Shown here: piece after piece, positions 50,553-58,699 of the stretch | Position numbering within the stretch: position 1 is the first letter of the stretch | Layout of the letters: each line of letters starts with the position of its first letter | DNA from: Massilia sp. YIM B02769 | Lineage (GTDB): Bacteria; Pseudomonadota; Gammaproteobacteria; Burkholderiales; Burkholderiaceae_D | Direction of reading: 5' to 3' | Assembly: GCF_030411995.1 (NCBI RefSeq) | Contig: NZ_JASNRC010000019.1 | Coordinates: 1 to 64,000 of the forward strand | Length of the DNA: 64,000 nucleotides | The notes under the pieces: model-generated | The model's database searches: none | Seen by the model: the letters and a program-made list of their open reading frames with translations, nothing else | What the model was told of the DNA's origin: nothing | Program-made: the position numbers and the translations under genes

Positions 50553-53500
50553 ATGCGCATCGCCATCGATCTCCAGTCTTGCCAGAACGCCGATACGGTC
50601 CTTGCCCGCGATACGCTAGCGCTAGTGCAATACATGCTGCGCCATGCAGGCGGTCACACGATCTATCTCGCATTCAGCAACCAGTTCCCGGCTCGCATAG
50701 AGATGCTGCGCAATGCTTTTCGCGATCTGTTGCCCGCCCGGCAGGTGGTGGTTTACGATACGCCCAGCCCGGATGGCACAAACAGGGTGCAAAGTACGAT
50801 TGAACTGATCAGGCATAACTTCTTCGCAAGCCTGGGCGCCGACGCCGTGTTCGCGCCGGCCCTGTTCGACCATGCCATCGATACCGTGGGCGCGGTCTCC
50901 CCTTCCGGCGGCGCGTTCTTGAGTGCGGTTAGCGTATGCGATCCGGCCACCCTTGCGCCGGTACACGGCTCGACACCGGCGCGCATGGATTCATACGCGC
51001 GCCAGCAAGCCAGCCTGCAACATGCCGCACTGGTCTTTGCCGGCTCGGCGCAGATCGGCAGCGCATTGCGCGACAGCGGCGTCGATCCAGAGCGGGTAGT
51101 CGAAATCGCTGCGACGCAGGACCAGGCTGCAATCCAGATACTCGATGCACTCGAACAGTGCTGGCGCCGGCGCGAGACGCCCGCACAGCCTGAAGGGCGG
51201 CCGTCCCTGGCCTATGTGTCGCCGCTGCCGCCTCAGCAATCCGGCATCGCCGATTACAGCGCCGAACTCGTTGCCGAGCTGGCCAGCTATTACGACGTGC
51301 ATCTCATCGTGCCCGACACGCTCGAATTCGAACCCGAACTGAGCGCCCAGTTCCCCGTCCACACGACGAGCTGGTTCGACGGGCATGCGCATCGCTTCGA
51401 GCGGATCCTCTATCATTTCGGAAATTCCGACGTGCACCAGTTCATGTTCGGTATGCTCGAGCGCCATCCAGGCATTGTCGTCTTGCATGACTTTTTCCTG
51501 AGTAATGTCATCGACAACATGGAGTTGCATAACGGCGTCGAGCACGCATTCAGCAATGCCCTGTTCTATTCGCATGGCTATAGCGCCATCGCCGAAAAGG
51601 CGGTCCAGGGGCGGAATGCGGCCATCTGGAAATACCCCGCCAACAAGGCCGTGCTCGACGCGGCGACCGGCATCATCGTGCATTCCCGGTTTTCGATCGA
51701 ACTGGCCGAGACCTGGTACGGTATCAATGACAGCATGCGCTGGCGCGTCCTGCCGCTGATGCGCGGCGAAGCGGCCAGCAACGCCGTCAGCCGGGAAGCC
51801 GCACGCGACAAGCTCGGTTTCGGCGAGACGGATTTCGTCATCTGCAGCTTCGGTATGCTCGGCAGTTCCAAACTCAATGACAAGCTGCTGTCTGCTTTCC
51901 TGGCCATGCCGCGCACGTCGTCCCAGCGCTGCCATCTGGTTTATGTCGGCGCAGACGACCCCTCCGAATTCGGCATTGCCCTGCATGCACAGATCGAGGC
52001 GAGCGGCCTGGCCGACTTCGTCAGCGTCACCGGATTCGTCAGCGCCCAGACCTACCACAGCTACCTGCAAGCAGCCGACCTCGCGGTCCAGCTGCGGGGG
52101 CAGACCCGCGGTGAGACCTCGGCTTCGGTACTCGACTGCCTGTTGCATGGCGTGGCCACCATCGTGAATGCGAACGGGGCCAATGCCAGCCTGCCCGACG
52201 ATGTCGTCTGCCTACTCCCCGACCAGTTCGCCCAAGCGGACCTCGTCGCGGCCATGACGCGCCTGCACGACGACGCTGCGATGCGCAGCGAACTTGCACG
52301 GCGCGGCAAGGCCCATGTACACGAGCACCATGCACCGGCGCGGGTCGGCACCCAGTATGTCACGGCAATCGAGGCGTTCACCCGCAACAGCCCGGAAGCG
52401 CACTATCGCGCCTTGCTGCGTGGGATGCAGCGCATCGGCGCACCGAGCGATCCCCGCCACTACGAGCTGGTCAATGCGGCCAAGTCGATCGCGGCAAACC
52501 AGCCTGCGCGGCTGCCGCCGCAACTGTTCATCGATATTTCGGCAGTCGCACAGTTCGACCTGAAGACTGGTATCCAGCGGGTCGTCCGCAGTATCCTGCT
52601 GGCACTGATCGGCTCTCCGCCCCCAGGCTATCGTATCGAGCCGGTCTATGGCGACGGCGGCAACCGGCGCTATCGCTATGCGCGCAACTTCACCCTGGGC
52701 CTGATCGGCGAAGCGAATCCGGGGCTGGAGGACGCGCCGATCGAGTACCACGCGGGCGATATCTTCCTCGGACTCGACCTGGTAGCCGATTGCACTTCGC
52801 AGAATGAAACCCTGCTGACCGATATGCGCAATCGTGGGGTGCAGGTGCTGTTCGTCGTCTACGATATCCTGCCTTTGCTGCTGCCGAATGCTTTTCCATA
52901 TGGAACGGAAGCGAACTTCCGCGAATATATCGAGACCATCACCCGTATTTCCGACGGCCTCGTCTGTATTTCGCAGGCGGTCGCGGACGAACTGGCCGAC
53001 TGGATCGGTGCACATGCGGCGCCGCGCCGCTCCCCGCTTCAGCTGGGCTACTTCCATCTCGGCGCCGATATCTCCGCCAGTGTGCCATCCACGGGTCTCC
53101 CGCCGAACGCGGACCAGGTCTTTGCCGCCATCGCGCAGCGCCCAACCATCCTGATGGTGGGCACCGTCGAGCCGCGCAAGGGACACGAGCAGGCGCTGGC
53201 GGCCTTCGAGCTGCTGTGGTCGCGTAACGTGGAAGTCAACCTGGTCATCGTCGGCAAGCCAGGCTGGCTGGTCGAACCACTCATCAAGAAGCTGAACAGC
53301 CATCGCGAACTGAACGGGCGCCTGTTCTGGCTGGCCGGCGCCTCCGACGAAATGCTCACCAGGCTCTACGAATCGGCATCCGGCTTGCTGGCAGCCTCGA
53401 TCGGCGAAGGCTTCGGCCTGCCGCTTATCGAAGCGGCCCAGCACAAGCTGCCGATCATTGCACGCGACATCCCGGTGTTCCGCGAAGTGAGCAAGGAACA

Positions 53501-53714
53501 TGCCTTCTATTTCGAGGGCACTACCGGCGCCGCGCTGGCTACTGCGGTGGAAGAATGGCTACGCCTGTTCGCTGCCGGCGCCGCTCCGCTCTCCGAGGCG
53601 ATGCCATGGCTGAGCTGGGCGGACAGCGCCCGCGAACTGATGGGCAGCGTGGCCGACGGGAAGTGGTATCGGACCGTGGGCGCGCCGTCGACCAGCCAGC
53701 AACTCACGTCTTGA
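50553..53714 (+). CDS. Multi-module GT4 glycosyltransferase (WbdA-like polymerase)
   Basis: The product has 1053 residues with three segments. Residues 1-200 look like the acceptor half of a GT-B fold alone. Residues 215-610 are a first GT4 module starting LAYVSPLPPQQSGIADYSAE (20 residues), with RGETSASVLDCLLHG near 518 in the donor site. Residues 655-1040 are a second module with DLKTGIQRVVRSIL, MVGTVEPRKGHEQALAAFEL (20 residues) and SIGEGFGLPLIEAAQ near 951 (EX7E). Such proteins build homopolymeric or short-repeat O-antigens by alternating linkages. ATG 50553 was chosen because MRIAIDLQ is a standard GT-B start. It ends the wzm-wzt-methyltransferase set and converges on a second operon. 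Confidence 0.88.
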   Translation: MRIAIDLQSCQNADTVLARDTLALVQYMLRHAGGHTIYLAFSNQFPARIEMLRNAFRDLLPARQVVVYDTPSPDGTNRVQSTIELIRHNFFASLGADAVFAPALFDHAIDTVGAVSPSGGAFLSAVSVCDPATLAPVHGSTPARMDSYARQQASLQHAALVFAGSAQIGSALRDSGVDPERVVEIAATQDQAAIQILDALEQCWRRRETPAQPEGRPSLAYVSPLPPQQSGIADYSAELVAELASYYDVHLIVPDTLEFEPELSAQFPVHTTSWFDGHAHRFERILYHFGNSDVHQFMFGMLERHPGIVVLHDFFLSNVIDNMELHNGVEHAFSNALFYSHGYSAIAEKAVQGRNAAIWKYPANKAVLDAATGIIVHSRFSIELAETWYGINDSMRWRVLPLMRGEAASNAVSREAARDKLGFGETDFVICSFGMLGSSKLNDKLLSAFLAMPRTSSQRCHLVYVGADDPSEFGIALHAQIEASGLADFVSVTGFVSAQTYHSYLQAADLAVQLRGQTRGETSASVLDCLLHGVATIVNANGANASLPDDVVCLLPDQFAQADLVAAMTRLHDDAAMRSELARRGKAHVHEHHAPARVGTQYVTAIEAFTRNSPEAHYRALLRGMQRIGAPSDPRHYELVNAAKSIAANQPARLPPQLFIDISAVAQFDLKTGIQRVVRSILLALIGSPPPGYRIEPVYGDGGNRRYRYARNFTLGLIGEANPGLEDAPIEYHAGDIFLGLDLVADCTSQNETLLTDMRNRGVQVLFVVYDILPLLLPNAFPYGTEANFREYIETITRISDGLVCISQAVADELADWIGAHAAPRRSPLQLGYFHLGADISASVPSTGLPPNADQVFAAIAQRPTILMVGTVEPRKGHEQALAAFELLWSRNVEVNLVIVGKPGWLVEPLIKKLNSHRELNGRLFWLAGASDEMLTRLYESASGLLAASIGEGFGLPLIEAAQHKLPIIARDIPVFREVSKEHAFYFEGTTGAALATAVEEWLRLFAAGAAPLSEAMPWLSWADSARELMGSVADGKWYRTVGAPSTSQQLTS

Positions 53715-53736
53715 CAAGCGCCGGTGGCGCGCCGTA

Positions 53737-55158
53737 TCAGGGCGACGCAGCCGTCGTCTTGCGCCTCGTGAAGATGAGCACGCCATCGCAGGTCGCGTGC
53801 AGGTAGCCGGGTTCCGGCCAGGGACCGGATGCCATGCGCCTGCCAACGAGCATGCGCGTGCCGACCAGGCGTACGTCGGCCTGGTCGGCTTCGGGGCCAG
53901 GCGTGACATACACGGGCACATCGCGCTGCAGGGTCAAGCCGAATTCCGCAAGGTTATAGACCGATGTGGGCTTGAGTTCGTCGAGGTTCTGGTTGACGCA
54001 GGCAAGGATATCATCGCGCTTGCCGAGGATACGGATGTGCTCGAAGCGCTGGTAGGCCTGGTCGACGATCGAAGGCAACTGCTGCATGCCGTTCCATAGC
54101 GCAGCCAGGTACAGGAGCCCGTACCACGGCACCACGCCGTTCGACATCGCGTCGCACCGGCGCGAGAATGCATAGGCCAGGATCGGAAAATAAGCGATCC
54201 AGTACCAGCCATAGGCACTGGCGCTGTTGATACTCATTAGCATGAAGACGGAGCCAGTGACGGCAGCACCGACGAACATGCGCCAGTCCCGTACGAGGGT
54301 ACCGAGGGCGATCAAGGCGAGCGGCACCGGCATCAGGCTGAAGCGCAGGACGCCGCCGGAAAAGATCGCATCCCACTCCCATCGATATGCCAGCAGTGAG
54401 ACCTCGGCCTGCGCCAGCAAGGATCCTGTCCCCAGATGCGAAGGTTGCTTACCCAGCTCGGTAATGATGATCCAGATCGGCGGGCATAACGCAAACAGCG
54501 CCACCAGGAACACCGCCGCCAGGCGCGGCGCCTGGCGCAGCTTTTGCCGCCAGTCCTGGTCCTGCCTCAGCAGATACGCCACCGCGAAAAAAATAACAGC
54601 AGGCAATGCGCTGATCTTCAATGCCACGGCAGCGGCCAGGGCGATTGCTGTACCGACCAGGCGGCCGCGGTCGAACAGATACAGCGCCAGCGCCACCACG
54701 AACATGATCGGGATTTCTGGCGCGATGAGCTTTCCTCCCCACCAGGCAATCGGCATCGAAATCCAGACCAGGAACACCGCGGTGCACATGCGCGCGCCGG
54801 GAATGGTTCGCATGAGCAGCCAAGGCGTCATGACGAACATCCCCAGCATGACGACACGAGCGACGTAAGCCGAACCCGCCAGTTTCAGCCCGATCCAGAA
54901 CAGCGAGCCGTACAGGGCCGGCGGTGCAGCGCCGACCACGTCCCCGAGCGGAACGCCCCGAGCCAGCACTATGAAGTCGATCTCGTCGTGCACCAGGGCG
55001 TCCGCATGGAGGAACACATAGGCGCTGTACGCAGCCCAGACCAGGAAAATCGGCAAGGGCACGCCGGACACGAAAGGACTGAGGCGCCGCCACCAGGCCG
55101 GGACATCACCGGCCTGGTGCAAGTTCATGGAATGGGTATCGGACATGGTCGCAGGCAT
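53737..55158 (-). CDS. Polytopic membrane protein, putative GT-C glycosyltransferase
   Basis: This 473-residue inner-membrane protein has about ten hydrophobic helices followed by a soluble C-terminal domain of some 90 residues. The first periplasmic loop carries ALVHDEIDFIVLARGVPLGD (20 residues) with an acidic pair, as in GT-C enzymes that use polyprenyl-phosphate sugars. LIAPEIPIMFVVALALYLFD (20 residues) resembles the second luminal loop region. I recognise no named family. It is the last gene of the minus-strand glycan operon, 45 bp after the next membrane protein gene. ATG 55158 is taken; ATG 55146 is possible. The GT-C reading is from topology and context. Confidence 0.65.
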   Translation of the reverse strand: MPATMSDTHSMNLHQAGDVPAWWRRLSPFVSGVPLPIFLVWAAYSAYVFLHADALVHDEIDFIVLARGVPLGDVVGAAPPALYGSLFWIGLKLAGSAYVARVVMLGMFVMTPWLLMRTIPGARMCTAVFLVWISMPIAWWGGKLIAPEIPIMFVVALALYLFDRGRLVGTAIALAAAVALKISALPAVIFFAVAYLLRQDQDWRQKLRQAPRLAAVFLVALFALCPPIWIIITELGKQPSHLGTGSLLAQAEVSLLAYRWEWDAIFSGGVLRFSLMPVPLALIALGTLVRDWRMFVGAAVTGSVFMLMSINSASAYGWYWIAYFPILAYAFSRRCDAMSNGVVPWYGLLYLAALWNGMQQLPSIVDQAYQRFEHIRILGKRDDILACVNQNLDELKPTSVYNLAEFGLTLQRDVPVYVTPGPEADQADVRLVGTRMLVGRRMASGPWPEPGYLHATCDGVLIFTRRKTTAASP

Positions 55159-55203
55159 GGGACCGCAGCGGCTTGCAGGACGCCGCGGCCGGAGTGGAAA
55201 GGA

Positions 55204-56913
55204 TCAGCGTTCGATCGCCAGCGGCAGGCCCGCTCCGACCTTCGGATTCGCCTGGTAGAACCAGGCGCAGCCTTCCTGGACAGGGCTCAGCCTGAGCGTC
55301 AGCCCGGCGCGCGGCGGTACCGGCGTCACGACGTCGACGTCGACCGTATGGCCAGGCTCGACCGCCCTGGGCAAGGCCGAACGGATACCGTCGACCACGG
55401 TCGCTCCCTTGGCATCGTTCCAGTGGTAGCTCATGAACACGCTGCCGAAACCGGTCGAGGACACGAAGGGATGCTGGCCGGTATTCGTGAGCGCGACATT
55501 CACGACGATCTGGTCGCCGCCACCGAACAGGGCGCCCCACGGGGTCGTCTTGATCAGGGTGATGCGGTTGACCTTGACGTCCGCCTCATACGTGCCGAAG
55601 CATTCGAAACGGCGGGTTTCGGTGAGCGCTGACATGCGGGTGAACTTGTCGATGTTGCCTGGCGAAGCAAATACGCGCTGGCCGAGGTTGCCCGACGACG
55701 TATGCAGCAAGGCCAGCACGAGCAGGCCGTACAGCAGCCGCTTCAGCGTCCCGCCGGTGCCGGTCAGAGCAACCAGCAGCGGAATCAGGAAGAAGAACAC
55801 AGCGACGGCCTTGAAATAGCCGCTGAAGTGGCCGGTGACGGTCGGTCCGAAACAGGCGTACAGCAGCGCGAACAGGGCGAGCGAGGCGGCCACGCCATGG
55901 ACGACGGGCCGCAGCGGACCTTGCGGCAAGCGGATGGTGTTTGCGGCGGTACGCAAGGCTGCGACCAGCACCAGCAGGAAGAACGCCAGGCTGAAAAACT
56001 CGAAGCTGCCCAGGCGCAGCCGGCCACCGTCGCTCGCCGGGTGCAGCGCCACGTTCATGCTCTGGGCCCAGGCCGCCAGGGGCAGGCCGAGGATGCCGTG
56101 GGCCTGCGACGACGGGCTGGCGCCAAAATGCCTGGTGACATACACGTTCCAGGCGACGGCCACGATGCCCGGGATCAGCAGCAGGACATAGCGCTTGCCG
56201 ATCAGCTGTTCCGACAAACGCCGGGCCACGCCGGGGCCCTTCAGCGACGACAGGATGACGAAGCCGAGGATGGCGGACGGGAACAGCGCATACACTTCGC
56301 GCGACAGCGCGGCGAAGGCGAACGGAATGAAGGACCACCCTACCCGGTTGGTAAACACGAGGAACAGGGCCAGGATCAGGAAGGCATCGGCGGCCGCATC
56401 AGGCAGCGCGTTGAACAATGTCAGCTGGGTGCCGACGCTGAACGACCACAGCAGCATCCATGCCGGATGCGCGCCGTAGCGCTGCAGCAGACGCGCGCCG
56501 GCCAGGGTGGCAGCGAAGACCAGGGCCAGGTAGCTGACGAAGAAGGTCGTGGGCGATACCCAGTCGCGGCCGGTCACCTTTGCCACGATCGCGGCATACA
56601 GCGACAGGCCGATGCGCTGGTAGCGGTAGGACGGCGCATCGATGTGCTTCGCCGTATCCTTGACTCCCAGGATGTCGTTCGACATGTAGAAGTAGAACTG
56701 GCCATCCCAGCCGCTTTCCTTCGGCCCGTAGAGCGGCGTCAGGCCGTGCGCCCGCATGTCCTCGGGCATGCCGAACATCTCGCTCGGCAGGATATGGTTG
56801 TCGATGTTGCCTTTGAGCGTACGCGCGTTATAAAAACTGAACAGGACGAGGGTCACGCTCAGGAAAACGAATCCAACCGCCAGGCTGGCTCGCCACTTCT
56901 CCCAGATTTTCAT
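55204..56913 (-). CDS. Polytopic membrane protein with periplasmic beta domain, putative GT-C transferase
   Basis: This 569-residue protein has an N-terminal helix (ASLAVGFVFLSVTLVLFSFY), then a loop with GPKESGWDGQFYFYMSND, whose Asp residues fit a GT-C first loop, and about ten more helices. The last 130 residues (about 435-569) are beta-rich and soluble (TLIKTTPWGALFGGGDQIVV, 20 residues), probably periplasmic and possibly carbohydrate-binding. ATG 56913 was chosen because the extended frame upstream overlaps the aldolase gene. It follows the aldolase stop by 14 bases. No specific family is recognised; the role as transferase of an exported sugar is inferred. Confidence 0.65.
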   Translation of the reverse strand: MKIWEKWRASLAVGFVFLSVTLVLFSFYNARTLKGNIDNHILPSEMFGMPEDMRAHGLTPLYGPKESGWDGQFYFYMSNDILGVKDTAKHIDAPSYRYQRIGLSLYAAIVAKVTGRDWVSPTTFFVSYLALVFAATLAGARLLQRYGAHPAWMLLWSFSVGTQLTLFNALPDAAADAFLILALFLVFTNRVGWSFIPFAFAALSREVYALFPSAILGFVILSSLKGPGVARRLSEQLIGKRYVLLLIPGIVAVAWNVYVTRHFGASPSSQAHGILGLPLAAWAQSMNVALHPASDGGRLRLGSFEFFSLAFFLLVLVAALRTAANTIRLPQGPLRPVVHGVAASLALFALLYACFGPTVTGHFSGYFKAVAVFFFLIPLLVALTGTGGTLKRLLYGLLVLALLHTSSGNLGQRVFASPGNIDKFTRMSALTETRRFECFGTYEADVKVNRITLIKTTPWGALFGGGDQIVVNVALTNTGQHPFVSSTGFGSVFMSYHWNDAKGATVVDGIRSALPRAVEPGHTVDVDVVTPVPPRAGLTLRLSPVQEGCAWFYQANPKVGAGLPLAIER

Positions 56914-56927
56914 GGCTTTCCTACGTA

Positions 56928-57932
56928 TTATTGTTTCGAGAGGCTCATGCGATACCGCTCGGCATCCCAGTCGAGCAACTCGCCGATCTCGGCCGTACCC
57001 AGGGCCAGGACCCGTCCGTGACCGGTCTGGCGCACCAGTACGTCGAAGTAGCAGCGCAGCTGGACCTGCTTGGCCGTGCTGAAGCCGGGGCGCGCGAAGA
57101 CGCCGGCGCCGCGCACGAAGACCAGTTCGGGGAGCGCCTGCTCCTGTGCCAGCGCCGCTTCGAGTGCGGCCGGGCTGTCGGCCAGGTAGGGAAAGGCCCC
57201 CAGGAAGACGACGTGATCCGGATACAGCGCCCACTGCGAAGACAGGCGCTCGAACAGCACGGGGTCGGTGGCCAGGCGCTGGACGCCGGCATCGGGCACC
57301 GGCTCGTAGACCGTTCCTCCCGCCTCGATCGGCGCGGCGGGAACGGCTGCCGTAGCGCCCGGGGCCGGTTGCGTGCGCAGGGCGGCGACCAGCTCGTCAA
57401 GCATGGCCGTGACGGCGGCGGGAGAGTCGGCGCCGATGACCACCCCGTGGTTCTGCAGGAACACCACGCTCGCGCCGCTGCCGGTAAGCGCTTCGCTCAC
57501 CGCGCGCGCCAGGTCGGCGCCGGGCTTACGGTAAGGCACCGCGACCCAGGAAATCGAGGCCGGCAAGGCCTGCTCGAATCCGGCCACGAAGTCGGCGTCG
57601 ACCAGGTGTGCCAGGACCTCGACCGCGTGCAAGTGGACGACCACCGGTTGCGGCATCAAGGCGTGCAGCAGGGTTTCGATCGACGGACGCAGTGCCGATT
57701 CGCCGCGCACCACCGGCTTGACGTCGAACTGTCCCGCGGCCACGGCCGCGCGCAGCTGCGCCAGTTCGACCGGCACGAAGATATCCTTCTCGGCGGCGTC
57801 GGCCAGCCAGGTGCCGGATGCCTTGATCCATAGGGTATCGCCGTCCTTCCACGAGACGTTGCCGCCCGCGCCCTGTACCAGCAGCGGTTCCTTGCCGGCC
57901 GCGGCGCAGAAAGCGACGACGGCGTCGCGCAT
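56928..57932 (-). CDS. Class II aldolase/adducin-family protein
   Basis: This 334-residue cytoplasmic protein contains the class II aldolase fold in residues 1-200: GAGGNVSWKDGDTLWIKASG (20 residues), the zinc-site VVHLHAVEVLAHL, and FLQNHGVVIGAD, where the third His lies. Residues 210-334 form a second region (LYPDHVVFLGAFPYLADSP and later) like the C-terminal part of larger sugar aldolase proteins. These enzymes cleave or form sugar phosphates with dihydroxyacetone phosphate, or decarboxylate or epimerise them. ATG 57932 has CGGAG eight bases upstream; a GTG at 57950 overlapping the HAD stop is the alternative. The exact substrate is unknown, and surface-sugar synthesis is inferred from the operon. 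Confidence 0.85.
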   Translation of the reverse strand: MRDAVVAFCAAAGKEPLLVQGAGGNVSWKDGDTLWIKASGTWLADAAEKDIFVPVELAQLRAAVAAGQFDVKPVVRGESALRPSIETLLHALMPQPVVVHLHAVEVLAHLVDADFVAGFEQALPASISWVAVPYRKPGADLARAVSEALTGSGASVVFLQNHGVVIGADSPAAVTAMLDELVAALRTQPAPGATAAVPAAPIEAGGTVYEPVPDAGVQRLATDPVLFERLSSQWALYPDHVVFLGAFPYLADSPAALEAALAQEQALPELVFVRGAGVFARPGFSTAKQVQLRCYFDVLVRQTGHGRVLALGTAEIGELLDWDAERYRMSLSKQ

Positions 57933-57946
57933 GGTTTGGTCTCCGT

Positions 57947-58699
57947 TCACGTCGTTCCTCCCAGGCGCGCGATCAGGCTGCGCAGTTCGCCGAATTCGCC
58001 GAAGCTCGCATGGGGCGCATTCTCCCCGGTGCCGAGTGGCGTGCCTTCATGGACTTTCTGCAGCGTGACGGCATTGATGGTCTCGCGGCCGCCACGGATA
58101 TCGTTGACCGGATTATCGCCGATCATCCAGATGCAGTCGCCTTTCGGACGCATCTTTTCCAGCGCGATCTCGAATGGCGCCGCATGCGGCTTGTCGTAGC
58201 CGGCTTCCTCGCTGGTGACGATGAAGTCGAAATAATGGTCCAGCCCGAAATACACCACCTTGCGGAACTGGATCTGCGCGGTCAGATCGGTGACGATCGC
58301 GGTCGGGATGCCCAGCAGGCGCAGGTCGTCGAGCAGTTCCTTGACCTCGTCGAACAGGATCGCGTTGCTGAGGAAGGTACGCCAGTAGGTCTGCTCGAAA
58401 TCGAGCGCCAGCAGCACCTGCGAGCCGAGGCCCATGATCTCGAGCATGCGCTGCAGGTAGAGCAGGCGGCTGTGCGAGGACGCGGTGTGCTTCAGGCGCG
58501 TCTTGACCTGGTCGCGCGCTTCCTTGAAGGCGGTGTCGAACTGCTCGGGCTTGATCGAGAAGCGCGCCACCACCTTGTCGCGCACCGCCGCGTAGGCGGC
58601 GGCATGGGCCGGATTGTAGGGATACAGCGTGTTGTCGGTGTCGAACAGGATGGCGTCGGGCAGACGGTCGAAGCGTTCGGGCGAATAAACTTTTACCAT
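57947..58699 (-). CDS. HAD-superfamily hydrolase
   Basis: This 250-residue cytoplasmic phosphatase has all four HAD motifs: ILFDTDNTLYPYNPAHAAAY (20 residues; nucleophile and acid Asp), the motif II Thr in AIVTDLTAQIQFRKV, the motif III Lys in EEAGYDKPHAAPFEIAL and motif IV MIGDNPVNDIRGG. The N-terminal DNTLYP form is shared with pyrimidine 5'-nucleotidase-like members. It overlaps the membrane-kinase gene end by seven bases and the aldolase region start by a GTGA. It could remove phosphate from an intermediate made by the aldolase or kinase next to it. Confidence 0.87.
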   Translation of the reverse strand: MVKVYSPERFDRLPDAILFDTDNTLYPYNPAHAAAYAAVRDKVVARFSIKPEQFDTAFKEARDQVKTRLKHTASSHSRLLYLQRMLEIMGLGSQVLLALDFEQTYWRTFLSNAILFDEVKELLDDLRLLGIPTAIVTDLTAQIQFRKVVYFGLDHYFDFIVTSEEAGYDKPHAAPFEIALEKMRPKGDCIWMIGDNPVNDIRGGRETINAVTLQKVHEGTPLGTGENAPHASFGEFGELRSLIARLGGTT

